Shown piece by piece: positions 23,999 to 32,482 of a stretch of DNA of 64,000 nt. The stretch is from the NCBI GenBank assembly GCA_002070605.1, contig MWDO01000009.1, positions 1-64,000 of the forward strand, written 5' to 3'. The notes beneath the pieces were generated by a model. The model did no database searches and had not been told where the DNA came from. It saw only the letters and a program-made list of their open reading frames with translations. The stretch is from Spirochaetes bacterium ADurb.Bin133 (GTDB lineage: Bacteria; Spirochaetota; GWE2-31-10; MWDO01). Numbering within the stretch: the stretch's first letter is position 1; each line of letters opens with the position of its first letter. Position numbers and translations under genes: made by a program.

Positions 23999-26691
23999 GC
24001 GCTGCGATATTAGAAAGTTTAGAAAATTTATTAAAAGAGGAGAAATGGACCAGAACTACGATCAATAATTATACGATTAAGAATTTTGAAGACCTTAACG
24101 ATTTGATAGATCAAGTTAAAGCGGAAAATATTACCTCCGAAGTTATAGATAAAACAGACGAATATTTAAAAAACAATAAAAATTCTATTATAGCGCTATA
24201 TTTAAATTCCATTTTACAATTTGATACGGGGAATTTTGACGATTCGTACATTCTTAGTTTGATTAAGATATTTGTCGACAATTTAAAATGGAATATTGTC
24301 GAATATTTGTGTAAAAAAGGGCTTTTATACTCAGAAAATAAGTATATGTTAAGAATATTGATTGATTCTTATTCAAATACAAATAAAAAAGACGAATTGC
24401 CAGATCTGTGGGAGCGTTTAATCAGAGTTGATTTTGAAGAAGCGGATATGGTCGTTAAACTTGCGGTTGTCAAAGAGGAAGCGAAAGAACTTGACGAAGC
24501 GAAGAGTCTATATAAAAAAGCGTTAAACAGGTATATTTTAAACAAAAACTTTACTCAGGTTGAAGAATTATGGAAAAAACTGCTAAGTTACGAAGATACC
24601 GGATACGAATATTTTCTAAACATTGACAAGAAGATTTCAAAACATTTTTCAGACGAAAGATCTATAGAGTTGCTCAAATATCTCTACGAGGTTTACGTGG
24701 AGAAGGACGAGTACGATATATGTCTGAAGGTGTTAAAAATTATACTTGAAAAAGATCCGACGGACGATTTTGGCAGAAAAGAGATCGTTAGTATATATAG
24801 AAAGAAATACAAAGAACATACGTACCTCGAAGAGTATATTAAAAGGAACAATCTCGAAGGAAGCTGGAGAAATATTAACGACGCTATATTTAACTTTGAA
24901 AAGCATATAGCTTTTGATAAAGGGAATTTTGTTTATCATAGGACTTGGGGGATTGGAAGGATCGTCGACGTAAACAGAGATATTTTTACGATAGATTTTA
25001 CCAAGAAAAAAGGGCATCAGATGTCTTTAAATATGGCTTTGGATTCTCTCAGGATTTTACCTAAAAATCATATCTGGATATTGAAAATGAGAGATAAAGA
25101 TAGACTTAAGTCGAAGATAAAAGAGGATATTCCATGGGGATTGAAGATTTTGATAAACAGTTACGATAACAAAGCCACTATGAAAAATTTCAAAGAGGAG
25201 CTTGTTCCGGATATTCTCAAACTATCCGAATGGAATACGTGGTGGAATAACGCTAAAAAGATATTGAAAACCGATCCGAAATTTGGCGCAATCGACGAGT
25301 TGAAAGACACTTACGAGATGAGAGACAAACCTTTGAGTTTTGAAGAGAAGACTTATAATACCTTCAAAGCGATGAAAGATTTTACTCAAAGATTTAGTCT
25401 AATAATTGATTTTATTGAGCACGCCGAGCCTGATTCGGAATATCTTGAAGATATGGCTCAATACTTTTTAACGTTTTTAAATACGACAAATAACGTTACC
25501 GAGCAGACTATATGCAGTTATTTACTGGTTACGAAATTGCAACAGCAATTCAAATTTCTAAACATTAATCTAAACTATTCGTTTAAGGATTATTTTAATA
25601 ATGTCGAAGATCCGATTGCGATTTATGAGAATATCGCTTTTTCAGATTATAAAAAAGATTATCTCTTAAATATTAAAAAAAGTTATTCAAAATGGGATGA
25701 GATATTTTTAAATATTTTTTATAAGTATCCGAATAAATTTATTTTTGACGAATTGTTAGTAAAAAACAAATCGTATTTTGAAAAAATATTAAAAGAGATA
25801 ACCTCAGTTTATAAAGAGTATAGAGAGGCGTTTTTCTGGATTATAGTCAACGTCCTAACCGAAGAGAAGGTCAAAGAGTATCAGATTGATTTTGACTCAA
25901 TTTTGTTTAGCCTTATTCATCTGATAGAGTTGACGGCTAAAGATATAAATAACAAAAAAGACGTTACCAAAAATAAAAAAATATCTAACCAGATAAAAGA
26001 TTTTCTATTTAAAAATGAATTTCTAATTAAATATATAGAAAAATCGAGCAAGGATTTCTGTAAGCGTTTATATACGATCATTATCGAGCTATATGTGCTT
26101 GAAGGGGACTATATCGCCGCGATAAGAAACAGTATATCTCAAAAGTATCCCGATATCAGCACCGAGGACGAGAGTTTGAAATTTGAAGATAGTAAATCTA
26201 AAGACTCGATTATGGATAAATTGCTTACTACCGAAGCAAGTTTTATAAAAGTTCAGAAGGAGATCCAACAGATCAAAGACGTCGAGATACCGGAAAACTC
26301 AAAAGAGATCGGTTGGGCTATGGAGAAAGGGGACTTGAAAGAGAACGCGGAGTTTAAAGTCGCTAAAGAGAAGCAAGTTTTCTTGCAGAATAAATTAGCC
26401 AGACTTATGAACGATTTGAGCCGAGCGACAATAGTTAAAAAAGAAGATATAACAAACGATTTTATTACGTTTGGCACGGTTGTAGATCTTGCCGACGTTA
26501 TTAATAAAGTTAACAGCAAATTAACTATAATGGGACCTTGGGAGTCCGATACCGAGAAGAATATTATCTCTTATCAATCGCCGTTTGGATCGAAATTTCT
26601 TGATAAAAAAGTCAACGAAGAGGTTAAATTTACGCTTAATGAAAAAGAGCATAGTTATGTGATTAAAAAGATAACGGTAGCTAAATTTTAA
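23995..26691 (+). CDS. greA: Long-form GreA-type transcription elongation factor
   Basis: The 898-residue protein has a long N-terminal region (about 1-740) rich in helical, TPR-like segments (AKSLYKKALNRYI, YEVYVEKDEYDICLKVL) and a separate segment near residue 310 (NFVYHRTWGIGRIVDVNRDIF) resembling a small CarD/KOW-like beta fold. The C-terminal ~155 residues are GreA: coiled coil with GDLKENAEFKVAKEKQ, whose acidic tip residues stimulate RNA cleavage, and the FKBP-like domain (ISYQSPFGSKFLDKKVNEEV). Ordinary GreA is about 160 residues; this oversized form is known in spirochaetes such as Borrelia. It follows the TPR gene with a 4-bp overlap. Confidence 0.9.
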   Translation: MSAAILESLENLLKEEKWTRTTINNYTIKNFEDLNDLIDQVKAENITSEVIDKTDEYLKNNKNSIIALYLNSILQFDTGNFDDSYILSLIKIFVDNLKWNIVEYLCKKGLLYSENKYMLRILIDSYSNTNKKDELPDLWERLIRVDFEEADMVVKLAVVKEEAKELDEAKSLYKKALNRYILNKNFTQVEELWKKLLSYEDTGYEYFLNIDKKISKHFSDERSIELLKYLYEVYVEKDEYDICLKVLKIILEKDPTDDFGRKEIVSIYRKKYKEHTYLEEYIKRNNLEGSWRNINDAIFNFEKHIAFDKGNFVYHRTWGIGRIVDVNRDIFTIDFTKKKGHQMSLNMALDSLRILPKNHIWILKMRDKDRLKSKIKEDIPWGLKILINSYDNKATMKNFKEELVPDILKLSEWNTWWNNAKKILKTDPKFGAIDELKDTYEMRDKPLSFEEKTYNTFKAMKDFTQRFSLIIDFIEHAEPDSEYLEDMAQYFLTFLNTTNNVTEQTICSYLLVTKLQQQFKFLNINLNYSFKDYFNNVEDPIAIYENIAFSDYKKDYLLNIKKSYSKWDEIFLNIFYKYPNKFIFDELLVKNKSYFEKILKEITSVYKEYREAFFWIIVNVLTEEKVKEYQIDFDSILFSLIHLIELTAKDINNKKDVTKNKKISNQIKDFLFKNEFLIKYIEKSSKDFCKRLYTIIIELYVLEGDYIAAIRNSISQKYPDISTEDESLKFEDSKSKDSIMDKLLTTEASFIKVQKEIQQIKDVEIPENSKEIGWAMEKGDLKENAEFKVAKEKQVFLQNKLARLMNDLSRATIVKKEDITNDFITFGTVVDLADVINKVNSKLTIMGPWESDTEKNIISYQSPFGSKFLDKKVNEEVKFTLNEKEHSYVIKKITVAKF

Positions 26692-26731
26692 ATCGACGCT
26701 AGATAGAATATAGTAACCGGAGCCTTCCCTA

Positions 26732-26875
26732 GTAACTTGTCAGTTTTTTGGGAAATTAAAAGTATTTGTTTCATATGTGTCAATTTTATTTGTCTCATAT
26801 GCGTCGAATTTTTCATCAAAGAGCGCTTGCGGCGCATATGCGTCATTTCCCCACCCAAAAAAACTGACGGATTAC
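26732..26875. mobile_element. Repeat element E7 with perfect 9-bp target duplication
   Basis: The ends are GTAACTTGTCAGTTTTTTGG and, read inward on the other strand, GTAATCCGTCAGTTTTTTTG. The 9-bp sequence CCTTCCCTA stands directly outside both ends (26723-26731 and 26876-26884), the mark left by transposition. Inside are the subterminal module (ATTAAAAGTATTTGTTTC) and CATATG cores at 26772, 26796 and 26835. At 144 bp it has no coding capacity. The right-hand duplication contains the stop codon of the glycosyltransferase gene. Confidence 0.9.
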
Positions 26876-26881
26876 CCTTCC

Positions 26882-27694
26882 CTATGCAATCGGGAAAGTT
26901 TTTTTATTTAATAATATTTTTAATACGCGGTTAAAGCGGTTGAAGATATATAAATAAAGATTCTTAAAGTAAAAATAAATTGAATAGTGTTTTTTAATAA
27001 TTTTTAGTCTATCGCTCCAACATCCTCTGAAATTTGCCCCTGAGAAACCGTCTGCGAGGTATTTTGACAAAATATAATCCGTATTAAAATTATATCCGCT
27101 CTTTTTCAAGATTTTAATAATCCAATCGTGGTCGGATACGTAACGGTAGCTCAAATCGTAATATTCGGTCAATTCTTTTTTGACAATTAAACTCTGATGC
27201 GAAACAACCATTCCGTTTGAGAACGAGTATCTATCCAATCTTTTAGGAACGGAAGTAATCTTTATAAGCCCGCCGGCTTTGTCGTAAAGGGCGGTTTTAC
27301 CGTAGATAACGTCGGGATAAAGGCTTCCGTCGAGCGCGTTAAAAACGTTCGACGCCGTATTTTCGTCGTATATTTCGTCGCCCGAGTTTATAAACCATAC
27401 GTAGTCGCCGGTTGCGAGTTTTAGCCCCTTATTCATAGCGTCGTATATACCGGCATCCTTTTCGCTCATAATTATTGATATTCTATCTCTATATCCGGCG
27501 ACTATATCCATCGTTCTATCGGTAGAAGCGCCGTCAATAATAATATACTCAATATTATCGTAGCGCTGGTTTATAACGCTTAATATAGTTTGTTCTATGT
27601 AATTTTCCGAGTTATATACTACGGTTATAACTGAAATCTTTGGATTCCTGCTTTTTTCTATATCTTCCATAATTTTTCTATTATCGCAAAACAA
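26882..27694 (-). CDS. Family 2 glycosyltransferase
   Basis: The 270-residue protein has a GT-A fold: PKISVITVVYNSENYIEQTI at the start, IIIDGASTDRT, DAGIYDAMNKGLKLATGDYV with the NSGDE metal-binding region after it, and a C-terminal basic region. It should transfer a sugar from a nucleotide donor to a surface polysaccharide or lipid. ATG codons at 27694 and eight codons later are both possible starts. It is alone between two repeat elements, and its last codons lie in the target duplication of element E7. Confidence 0.92.
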   Translation of the reverse strand: MFCDNRKIMEDIEKSRNPKISVITVVYNSENYIEQTILSVINQRYDNIEYIIIDGASTDRTMDIVAGYRDRISIIMSEKDAGIYDAMNKGLKLATGDYVWFINSGDEIYDENTASNVFNALDGSLYPDVIYGKTALYDKAGGLIKITSVPKRLDRYSFSNGMVVSHQSLIVKKELTEYYDLSYRYVSDHDWIIKILKKSGYNFNTDYILSKYLADGFSGANFRGCWSDRLKIIKKHYSIYFYFKNLYLYIFNRFNRVLKILLNKKTFPIA

Positions 27695-27853
27695 CTTTTA
27701 GTAACTAATATACGGGCGATCTCAGCGATTCAAAAAAGTCGCTAAGCGCCTTCTTAAAACATACTAAATCTGAAATAACGTTTCCAGATTGTCGAGTATC
27801 ATATTAAATAAGCCTAATTAAGTCAATTTTTTTTTAAGGCGCCCCGTCGGTTT

Positions 27854-28369
27854 CTACGTATAATAGACGTATTTGGGATAATTTTTGATTACAAGCTCGT
27901 ATAATAGCTGTTTTCGAGCGGCGATATTTAACAGTTGTGTCATTTTATCCAAAAAGTCGTTTTGCAACTTATCAATCCTTAATTTTTTACCAACAAACTC
28001 AAGAAATCCTTCCAACCCGTATTTCACGACGCCGTTATAGAAAAACAAGATAATATCTCGAACCGTCGAAGCCATACCGAATTCGTTATACAAAGAATGC
28101 CATCTTTTAATTTGAAGATAGTCCGCTTCGCTAATCCTGAGGTATTTATCCAGCCTTTTATCGTCGGTATTGTCTATAACGGCGTATTCGGAGCGATAAT
28201 TCCCGATTATTCCTTTCATCTTTGGTATTTTTTTGTTAACAAGACGAAACATAGTTTCAAATAACTCGCTGAATGTATTAATTTTGAACTCTTTTAGTAA
28301 AAAATCTATGACGTTGTTATTCATAGATTCGGATACTATAAAATGAAATAGATGCTTTTTGTTTTTCAT
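27854..28369 (-). CDS. Element-borne double-RHH-like protein
   Basis: The 171-residue protein starts after AAGGAG and has no membrane helix. Two segments look like ribbon-helix-helix units: residues 6-45 (LFHFIVSESM, then helices ending FSELFETMFRLV) and residues 76-112 (strand YLRISEADYLQIKRW, then GMASTVRDIILFFY). The second fits the RHH pattern of a short strand followed by two helices well. The C-terminal third is helical and basic. A near-identical copy begins at 167, and a divergent relative is at 3376-3951. It has no transposase motif. As an RHH protein it would bind palindromic DNA as a dimer; the CATATG palindromes upstream of its own gene are natural candidates. Both points are inference. 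Confidence 0.75.
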   Translation of the reverse strand: MKNKKHLFHFIVSESMNNNVIDFLLKEFKINTFSELFETMFRLVNKKIPKMKGIIGNYRSEYAVIDNTDDKRLDKYLRISEADYLQIKRWHSLYNEFGMASTVRDIILFFYNGVVKYGLEGFLEFVGKKLRIDKLQNDFLDKMTQLLNIAARKQLLYELVIKNYPKYVYYT

Positions 28370-28390
28370 AAAATTTTCTCCTTTTTTTTA

Positions 28391-28418
28391 TATATATAAC
28401 AACTAAAAGTAGAAAACG
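28391..28418 (-). promoter_or_regulatory. Conserved upstream block of the RHH-like gene (copy 3)
   Basis: This is the same TTTTCTACTTTTAGTTGTTA plus TATATAT block as at 191-217, with the variant at 3304-3334. It is 22-49 bp upstream of the start codon. A CATATG palindrome half-site lies about 100 bp upstream of the gene. Confidence 0.5.
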
Positions 28419-28722
28419 TTATACAAAAATTTGGATAAATTTTTAATAAACGACAAATATTTATCTCATATGTGTCAATTTCTCCTACTTTCCAAAACGC
28501 TGAAAGTAATGAAGGCGTCTTAGCTGAAAATATTTGTCCCATATGTGTCAATTTATTCCTAAGATCATATGTGTCAATACCAAAAAACCGAAGGGACGCT
28601 TTTTAACAAAAAATAATATTGACACTAATTTTAAATATGGTAAAAAGTCATACAAGTATAGACGCATATTTTTACGCTTTTATTATAGCGGAAATATTTG
28701 CGCAACGTTATAGGATGTATAG

Positions 28723-29958
28723 ATGAGGAACGAAGTATTAATTGAATTGAAAGAGCGGGGATTTTTCCAACAATGCACAAATATTGAAAATTTAGATAAT
28801 TTGCTTAGCTCAAAAAAAATAACCTATTATTCGGGATTTGATCCTACTAATTCAAGTTTTCATATAGGGCATATTGTGCCGATGTTTGCCATGGCGCATC
28901 TTCAACGCTACGGTCATAGAGCTATAGCGTTAATCGGCGGAGGGACGGCGATGATAGGAGATCCTTCCGGAAAAACCGAAGCGCGAAAAATGCTTACTAT
29001 CGAACAGATTGACTCCAACGTTGCGCAGTTGAAAAAGCAGATAGAACGGTTTATCGTAATCGACGGAAAGGAGAAGGGATTATTGGTAAACAACGCCGAT
29101 TGGCTTAGAGGGATAAATTATTTGGATTTTTTAAGGGATATAGGTAAGCATTTTAGCGTAAACAGAATGTTAACTTTTGAAACTTATAAAGAAAAAATGA
29201 AAACCGGGCTTTCTTTTCTTGAATTCAACTATATTCTGCTTCAATCTTACGATTTTCTTCATTTATTTAGGGATTACAGGTGTTTGTTGCAATGCGGCGG
29301 CGACGATCAATGGGCAAATATGGTATCAGGCGTCGAATTGATAAGAAGGGTTTCCGCGTCCACGGAAGTAGAATGTTTGACTTTTCCGCTGATATTAACT
29401 TCAGACGGCAAGAAAATGGGCAAATCTGAAAAGGGGGCGGTATTTCTTTCAGAAGAGTTGACGTCTGTTTATGATTTTTATCAATATTGGATAAATGTTA
29501 CCGATTCGGATACCATAAGATTTTTGAAATTGTACACATTCTTGCCTCTTGAAGAGATAAAGAGATATGAAGGCTTAAAAGGCGAGGAGTTGCGCGATAT
29601 AAAGAGAATTCTTGCTTATGAAGTAACAAAAATAGCGCATGGGGAGGAAAAAGCTCAAAACGCGCAAAAAGGCGCTTTAGCGGCTTTTTCCGGAGAGGGT
29701 AATATAGAGCTTATCCCTTCGATTGAGATTGAAAAATCCAGAATAACAAACGGAATAAACGTACTCGATATTTTTGTCGAAAGCGGGCTTTGCTCTTCAA
29801 AGGGGGAGGCGAGGCGTCTTATTCAACAAGGCGGAATTAGGATAAACGACGATAAAATAGACGATGAAAAGACCGTCGTCGGCGAATCTGCTATTACCGA
29901 AAAAGGAATTTTACTGAAAAGCGGAAAGAAAAAAATTATAAGAGTTATAATAAAATAA
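28723..29958 (+). CDS. tyrS: Tyrosyl-tRNA synthetase
   Basis: The 411-residue class I synthetase has the HIGH motif (SSFHIGHIVPMFAMAHLQRYG), GGGTAMIGDPSGKTE, the tyrosine-binding QSYDFLHLF and QCGGDDQW, KMGKSEKGAVFL as KMSKS, and a C-terminal S4 RNA-binding domain (CSSKGEARRLIQQGGIRIND). It charges tRNA-Tyr. The aldolase gene follows after 19 bp with its own strong ribosome-binding site, so co-transcription is likely. Confidence 0.97.
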   Translation: MRNEVLIELKERGFFQQCTNIENLDNLLSSKKITYYSGFDPTNSSFHIGHIVPMFAMAHLQRYGHRAIALIGGGTAMIGDPSGKTEARKMLTIEQIDSNVAQLKKQIERFIVIDGKEKGLLVNNADWLRGINYLDFLRDIGKHFSVNRMLTFETYKEKMKTGLSFLEFNYILLQSYDFLHLFRDYRCLLQCGGDDQWANMVSGVELIRRVSASTEVECLTFPLILTSDGKKMGKSEKGAVFLSEELTSVYDFYQYWINVTDSDTIRFLKLYTFLPLEEIKRYEGLKGEELRDIKRILAYEVTKIAHGEEKAQNAQKGALAAFSGEGNIELIPSIEIEKSRITNGINVLDIFVESGLCSSKGEARRLIQQGGIRINDDKIDDEKTVVGESAITEKGILLKSGKKKIIRVIIK

Positions 29959-29977
29959 AATCGCTTAGGAGGTGTTT

Positions 29978-30784
29978 ATGATCAATATTGGAAAATCTAT
30001 CAGAATGGAAAGGATAATGAATAGAGAGACCGGTAAAACGGTTATCGTTCCAATGGATCACGGGGTATCGGTAGGACCAATAGAGGGGTTGATAGATATG
30101 GCGAAGACCGTCGATATGATAGCGGACGGCGGAGCAAACGCAGTTTTGGGTCATATCGGACTGCCAAAATACGGTCATCGTCGTAGCGGGAAAGATATAG
30201 GTTTGATACTGCATCTTTCAGCTTCTACTTCTCTATCGCCATATCCGAACAAAAAAGTTCTGGTTAATACGGTTGAGAATGCGTTAAGGTTGGGAGCCGA
30301 CGGTATCTCTATTCATATTAATATTGGAGACGAATGCGAGTCGGATATGTTAAGAGATTTTGGTAATATAGCCATAGAGTGTTCTTATTGGGGGATTCCT
30401 CTAGTCGCTATGCTGTATCCCAGAGGACCGAATATTAAAAATGAAAAGGATATTGAATGCGTAAAAATTGCGGCTAGAGTAGGAGCTGAATTGGGCGCGG
30501 ATTTTATCAAAACAAACTATACCGGTTCTCCCGAGACTTTTAGAAAAGTAGTCGAGGGGTGTCCGGCTCCCGTGTTGATTGCGGGGGGAAGCAGGTTGAC
30601 CGACGAGGAGACTTTCAAAATGATCGAGGGAGCTATGCAGGCTGGGGCGAAAGGTTTATCGATAGGGAGAAACGTATTCCAACACAAAAATCCCACCGCG
30701 TTTGTTAAAGCGGCTTGTATGGTAGTTCATAGCAACGCGTCTGCAAAAGAGGCTATGGATTATCTGAAAGATAGCGGCGAATAA
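29978..30784 (+). CDS. Class I aldolase, DhnA/ADH-synthase family
   Basis: ATG at 29978 is chosen because AGGAGG (29967-29972) is ideally spaced; the GTG two codons earlier overlaps it. The 268-residue protein fits the DeoC/LacD-type aldolases related to fructose-bisphosphate aldolase class I and 2-amino-3,7-dideoxy-heptulosonate synthase: VPMDHGVSVGPIEGL, GADGISIHINIGDE, VAMLYPRG, GADFIKTNYTG with the Schiff-base Lys, PVLIAGGSR and AGAKGLSIGRNVFQ. The precise substrate (sugar phosphate or an alternative aromatic route) cannot be told from sequence. Confidence 0.9.
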   Translation: MINIGKSIRMERIMNRETGKTVIVPMDHGVSVGPIEGLIDMAKTVDMIADGGANAVLGHIGLPKYGHRRSGKDIGLILHLSASTSLSPYPNKKVLVNTVENALRLGADGISIHINIGDECESDMLRDFGNIAIECSYWGIPLVAMLYPRGPNIKNEKDIECVKIAARVGAELGADFIKTNYTGSPETFRKVVEGCPAPVLIAGGSRLTDEETFKMIEGAMQAGAKGLSIGRNVFQHKNPTAFVKAACMVVHSNASAKEAMDYLKDSGE

Positions 30785-30804
30785 GATAAAAAACATAAAA
30801 AAAG

Positions 30805-30836
30805 AGGCGGTTCTGTTTAAACCGCCTTTTTTTTGT
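30805..30836. terminator. Rho-independent terminator after the aldolase gene
   Basis: AGGCGGTT and AACCGCCT form an 8-bp stem with a short loop, followed by a run of T. A-rich sequence on the other side lets it serve the convergent gene as well. Confidence 0.85.
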
Positions 30837-30837
30837 A

Positions 30838-31242
30838 TTACCATTCAAAAATCAGTTCTTCCGTTTTAAACTTCTCTTTTTGTTCTTCCGAGAGAACGTC
30901 GATTACTTTATATCTTCCGCCGAAGGCGTTTTTTGGAACGTATAATTTTATTTTAAAAGCTTTGCCGTTTTTAAAAATAACGTTGGCTTGCGGGGTAGTA
31001 GAGCGATCCTCGTCTATTACTTGCTTGGCTTTTCCGTTAATAAAAAAAGCGTTGGGCAGATACGTCTCTCTTGGTTTATTATCGATATAGTAATTTAATA
31101 TAATTCCTCTATTTGTATAAATAACGGTAGCGATCATAATGTTTCTAGTAAAAAAAGTATCGATAGGAATGCTCTCTTCTGAGAAAACAGAAAATCGACA
31201 AACCGATAGTAACAAAATTGGCAATATAAATAATTTTTTCAT
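30838..31242 (-). CDS. Small exported protein of unknown function
   Basis: The 134-residue protein has a signal peptide (MKKLFILPILLLSVCRFSVFS) and a soluble, strand-rich mature part of about 110 residues (IATVIYTNRGIILNYYI, YVPKNAFGGRYKVID). No domain was recognised. The Cys in the signal is not placed like a good lipobox. AGGAGG precedes the start. Confidence 0.8.
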   Translation of the reverse strand: MKKLFILPILLLSVCRFSVFSEESIPIDTFFTRNIMIATVIYTNRGIILNYYIDNKPRETYLPNAFFINGKAKQVIDEDRSTTPQANVIFKNGKAFKIKLYVPKNAFGGRYKVIDVLSEEQKEKFKTEELIFEW

Positions 31243-31350
31243 AAAAAATCCTCCTAAAAACTTATCGTAAAAACCGGACCAATATCTTTAATATTATAAC
31301 TATATTTAATTAAAATCAATAAATTTATTCAAAAAATAAATTAAAAATAA

Positions 31351-32328
31351 TTATTCTATTCCGATAGCTTTTAAAACCTCTTTCATAGTTTTCAGAGCCG
31401 TCGCGTTTGCCTTTTCGGCCCCATTTTTCAATACGGATACTACGTAATCTCTGTTGTTTTTTAATTCGAAATATTTTTTTCGTATGTCTTTAAAATAAAA
31501 TAATATCTTATCTAAAAGTTCTTTTTTAGCGTCGCCGTAGCCGTACCCGCCGGATAAAAATTTTTTTCTCATTTCTTCTATCTCGTTTTTAGATGAAACC
31601 AAGCAATATAGAGCAAAAATCGTCGAATTATCAGGGTTTTTAGGTTCTTCGAGCGGAGCGGCGTCGGTTACAATCTTCATTACCTGTTTTTTGATTGTTT
31701 TTTCGTCGTCAAACGGCGATATGGCGTTATCGTAAGATTTGCTCATTTTTTGTCCGTCTATTCCCGGAACTATAGCGGTATCGCTTTGTATAACCGGCTC
31801 GGGAAGTTTAAGTACGTCGCCGTAAAGATTGTTGAATTTTATCGCGATATCCCGGGCGACTTCGACGTGTTGCTTTTGATCCTTACCCACAGGCACAATA
31901 TCCGACTTATAGATAAGAATATCCGCCGCCATTAAAACCGGATACGCAAAAAGCCCGTGATCCGGGGCAATTCCTTTGGCAATTTTATCTTTAAAAGAGT
32001 GGCATCGCTCAAGAAGTCCCATAGGAGTGAGAGTCGAAAGTATCCAGGTTAGTTCGCAGACGCTTTTTACGTCGGATTGCTTGAAGAGATTCACCTTTTC
32101 GGGATTAAGCCCTATAGATAGGTATATATTAGCGACTTCGATAGTATTTTCAAGCAATAGTTTGGGATCTTTAATAGTAGTCATAGCGTGATAATTTGCT
32201 ATAAATACGTAAGATTCGTAATCGTTTTGAAGTTCGACAAATTGTTTCATAGCTCCAAAATAGTTGCCTAGATGAAGTATTCCCGAAGGCTGTATTCCTG
32301 ATAACAATCTTTTTTTTTCATTCGCCAT
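31351..32328 (-). CDS. trpS: Tryptophanyl-tRNA synthetase
   Basis: The 325-residue class I synthetase has GIQPSGILHLGNYFGAMKQF (HIGH-type), MAADILIYKSDIVPVGKDQK, and KMSKSYDNAI as KMSKS. Length is normal. It charges tRNA-Trp. It is transcribed alone; repeat element E9 lies upstream. Confidence 0.97.
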   Translation of the reverse strand: MANEKKRLLSGIQPSGILHLGNYFGAMKQFVELQNDYESYVFIANYHAMTTIKDPKLLLENTIEVANIYLSIGLNPEKVNLFKQSDVKSVCELTWILSTLTPMGLLERCHSFKDKIAKGIAPDHGLFAYPVLMAADILIYKSDIVPVGKDQKQHVEVARDIAIKFNNLYGDVLKLPEPVIQSDTAIVPGIDGQKMSKSYDNAISPFDDEKTIKKQVMKIVTDAAPLEEPKNPDNSTIFALYCLVSSKNEIEEMRKKFLSGGYGYGDAKKELLDKILFYFKDIRKKYFELKNNRDYVVSVLKNGAEKANATALKTMKEVLKAIGIE

Positions 32329-32373
32329 TTATTAATCCTTTTTATGAATAATTTCGAAATTTGCTTGTCTACG

Positions 32374-32472
32374 TAGCCCTGTCGGTTTTTTGGGGAATGA
32401 AAAATAATTTACTAATTAAAAATATCTGTTTCATATGTGTCATTTTCTCACCCCAAAAAACCGAAGAGCGCT
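32374..32472. mobile_element. Repeat element E9, both ends, one CATATG site
   Basis: The left end contains CTGTCGGTTTTTTGGGG and the right end CCCCAAAAAACCGAAGAGCG, so the two pair over about 14 bp. Inside are the module AATTAAAAATATCTGTTTC and one CATATG core at 32432. Flanks TTGTCTACG and TTGTTTATT agree at 6 of 9 positions, possibly a decayed duplication. This is the simplest complete form of the family. Confidence 0.75.
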
Positions 32473-32482
32473 TTGTTTATTA

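Larger units (their letters stand above)
27839..28599. mobile_element. Complete gene-bearing repeat element E8
   Basis: The left end GCGCCCCGTCGGTTT (27839-27853) directly touches the stop codon of the RHH-like gene. The right end CCAAAAAACCGAAGGGACGC is at 28580-28599. Between them are the gene (minus strand), its conserved upstream block, and CATATG cores at 28467, 28540 and 28566. The outer flanks are similar T-rich sequences (TTTTTAAG and TTTTTAAC), possibly a decayed target duplication. At 761 bp it is the only complete element here with a gene; the shorter elements look like internally deleted forms. Confidence 0.8.
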
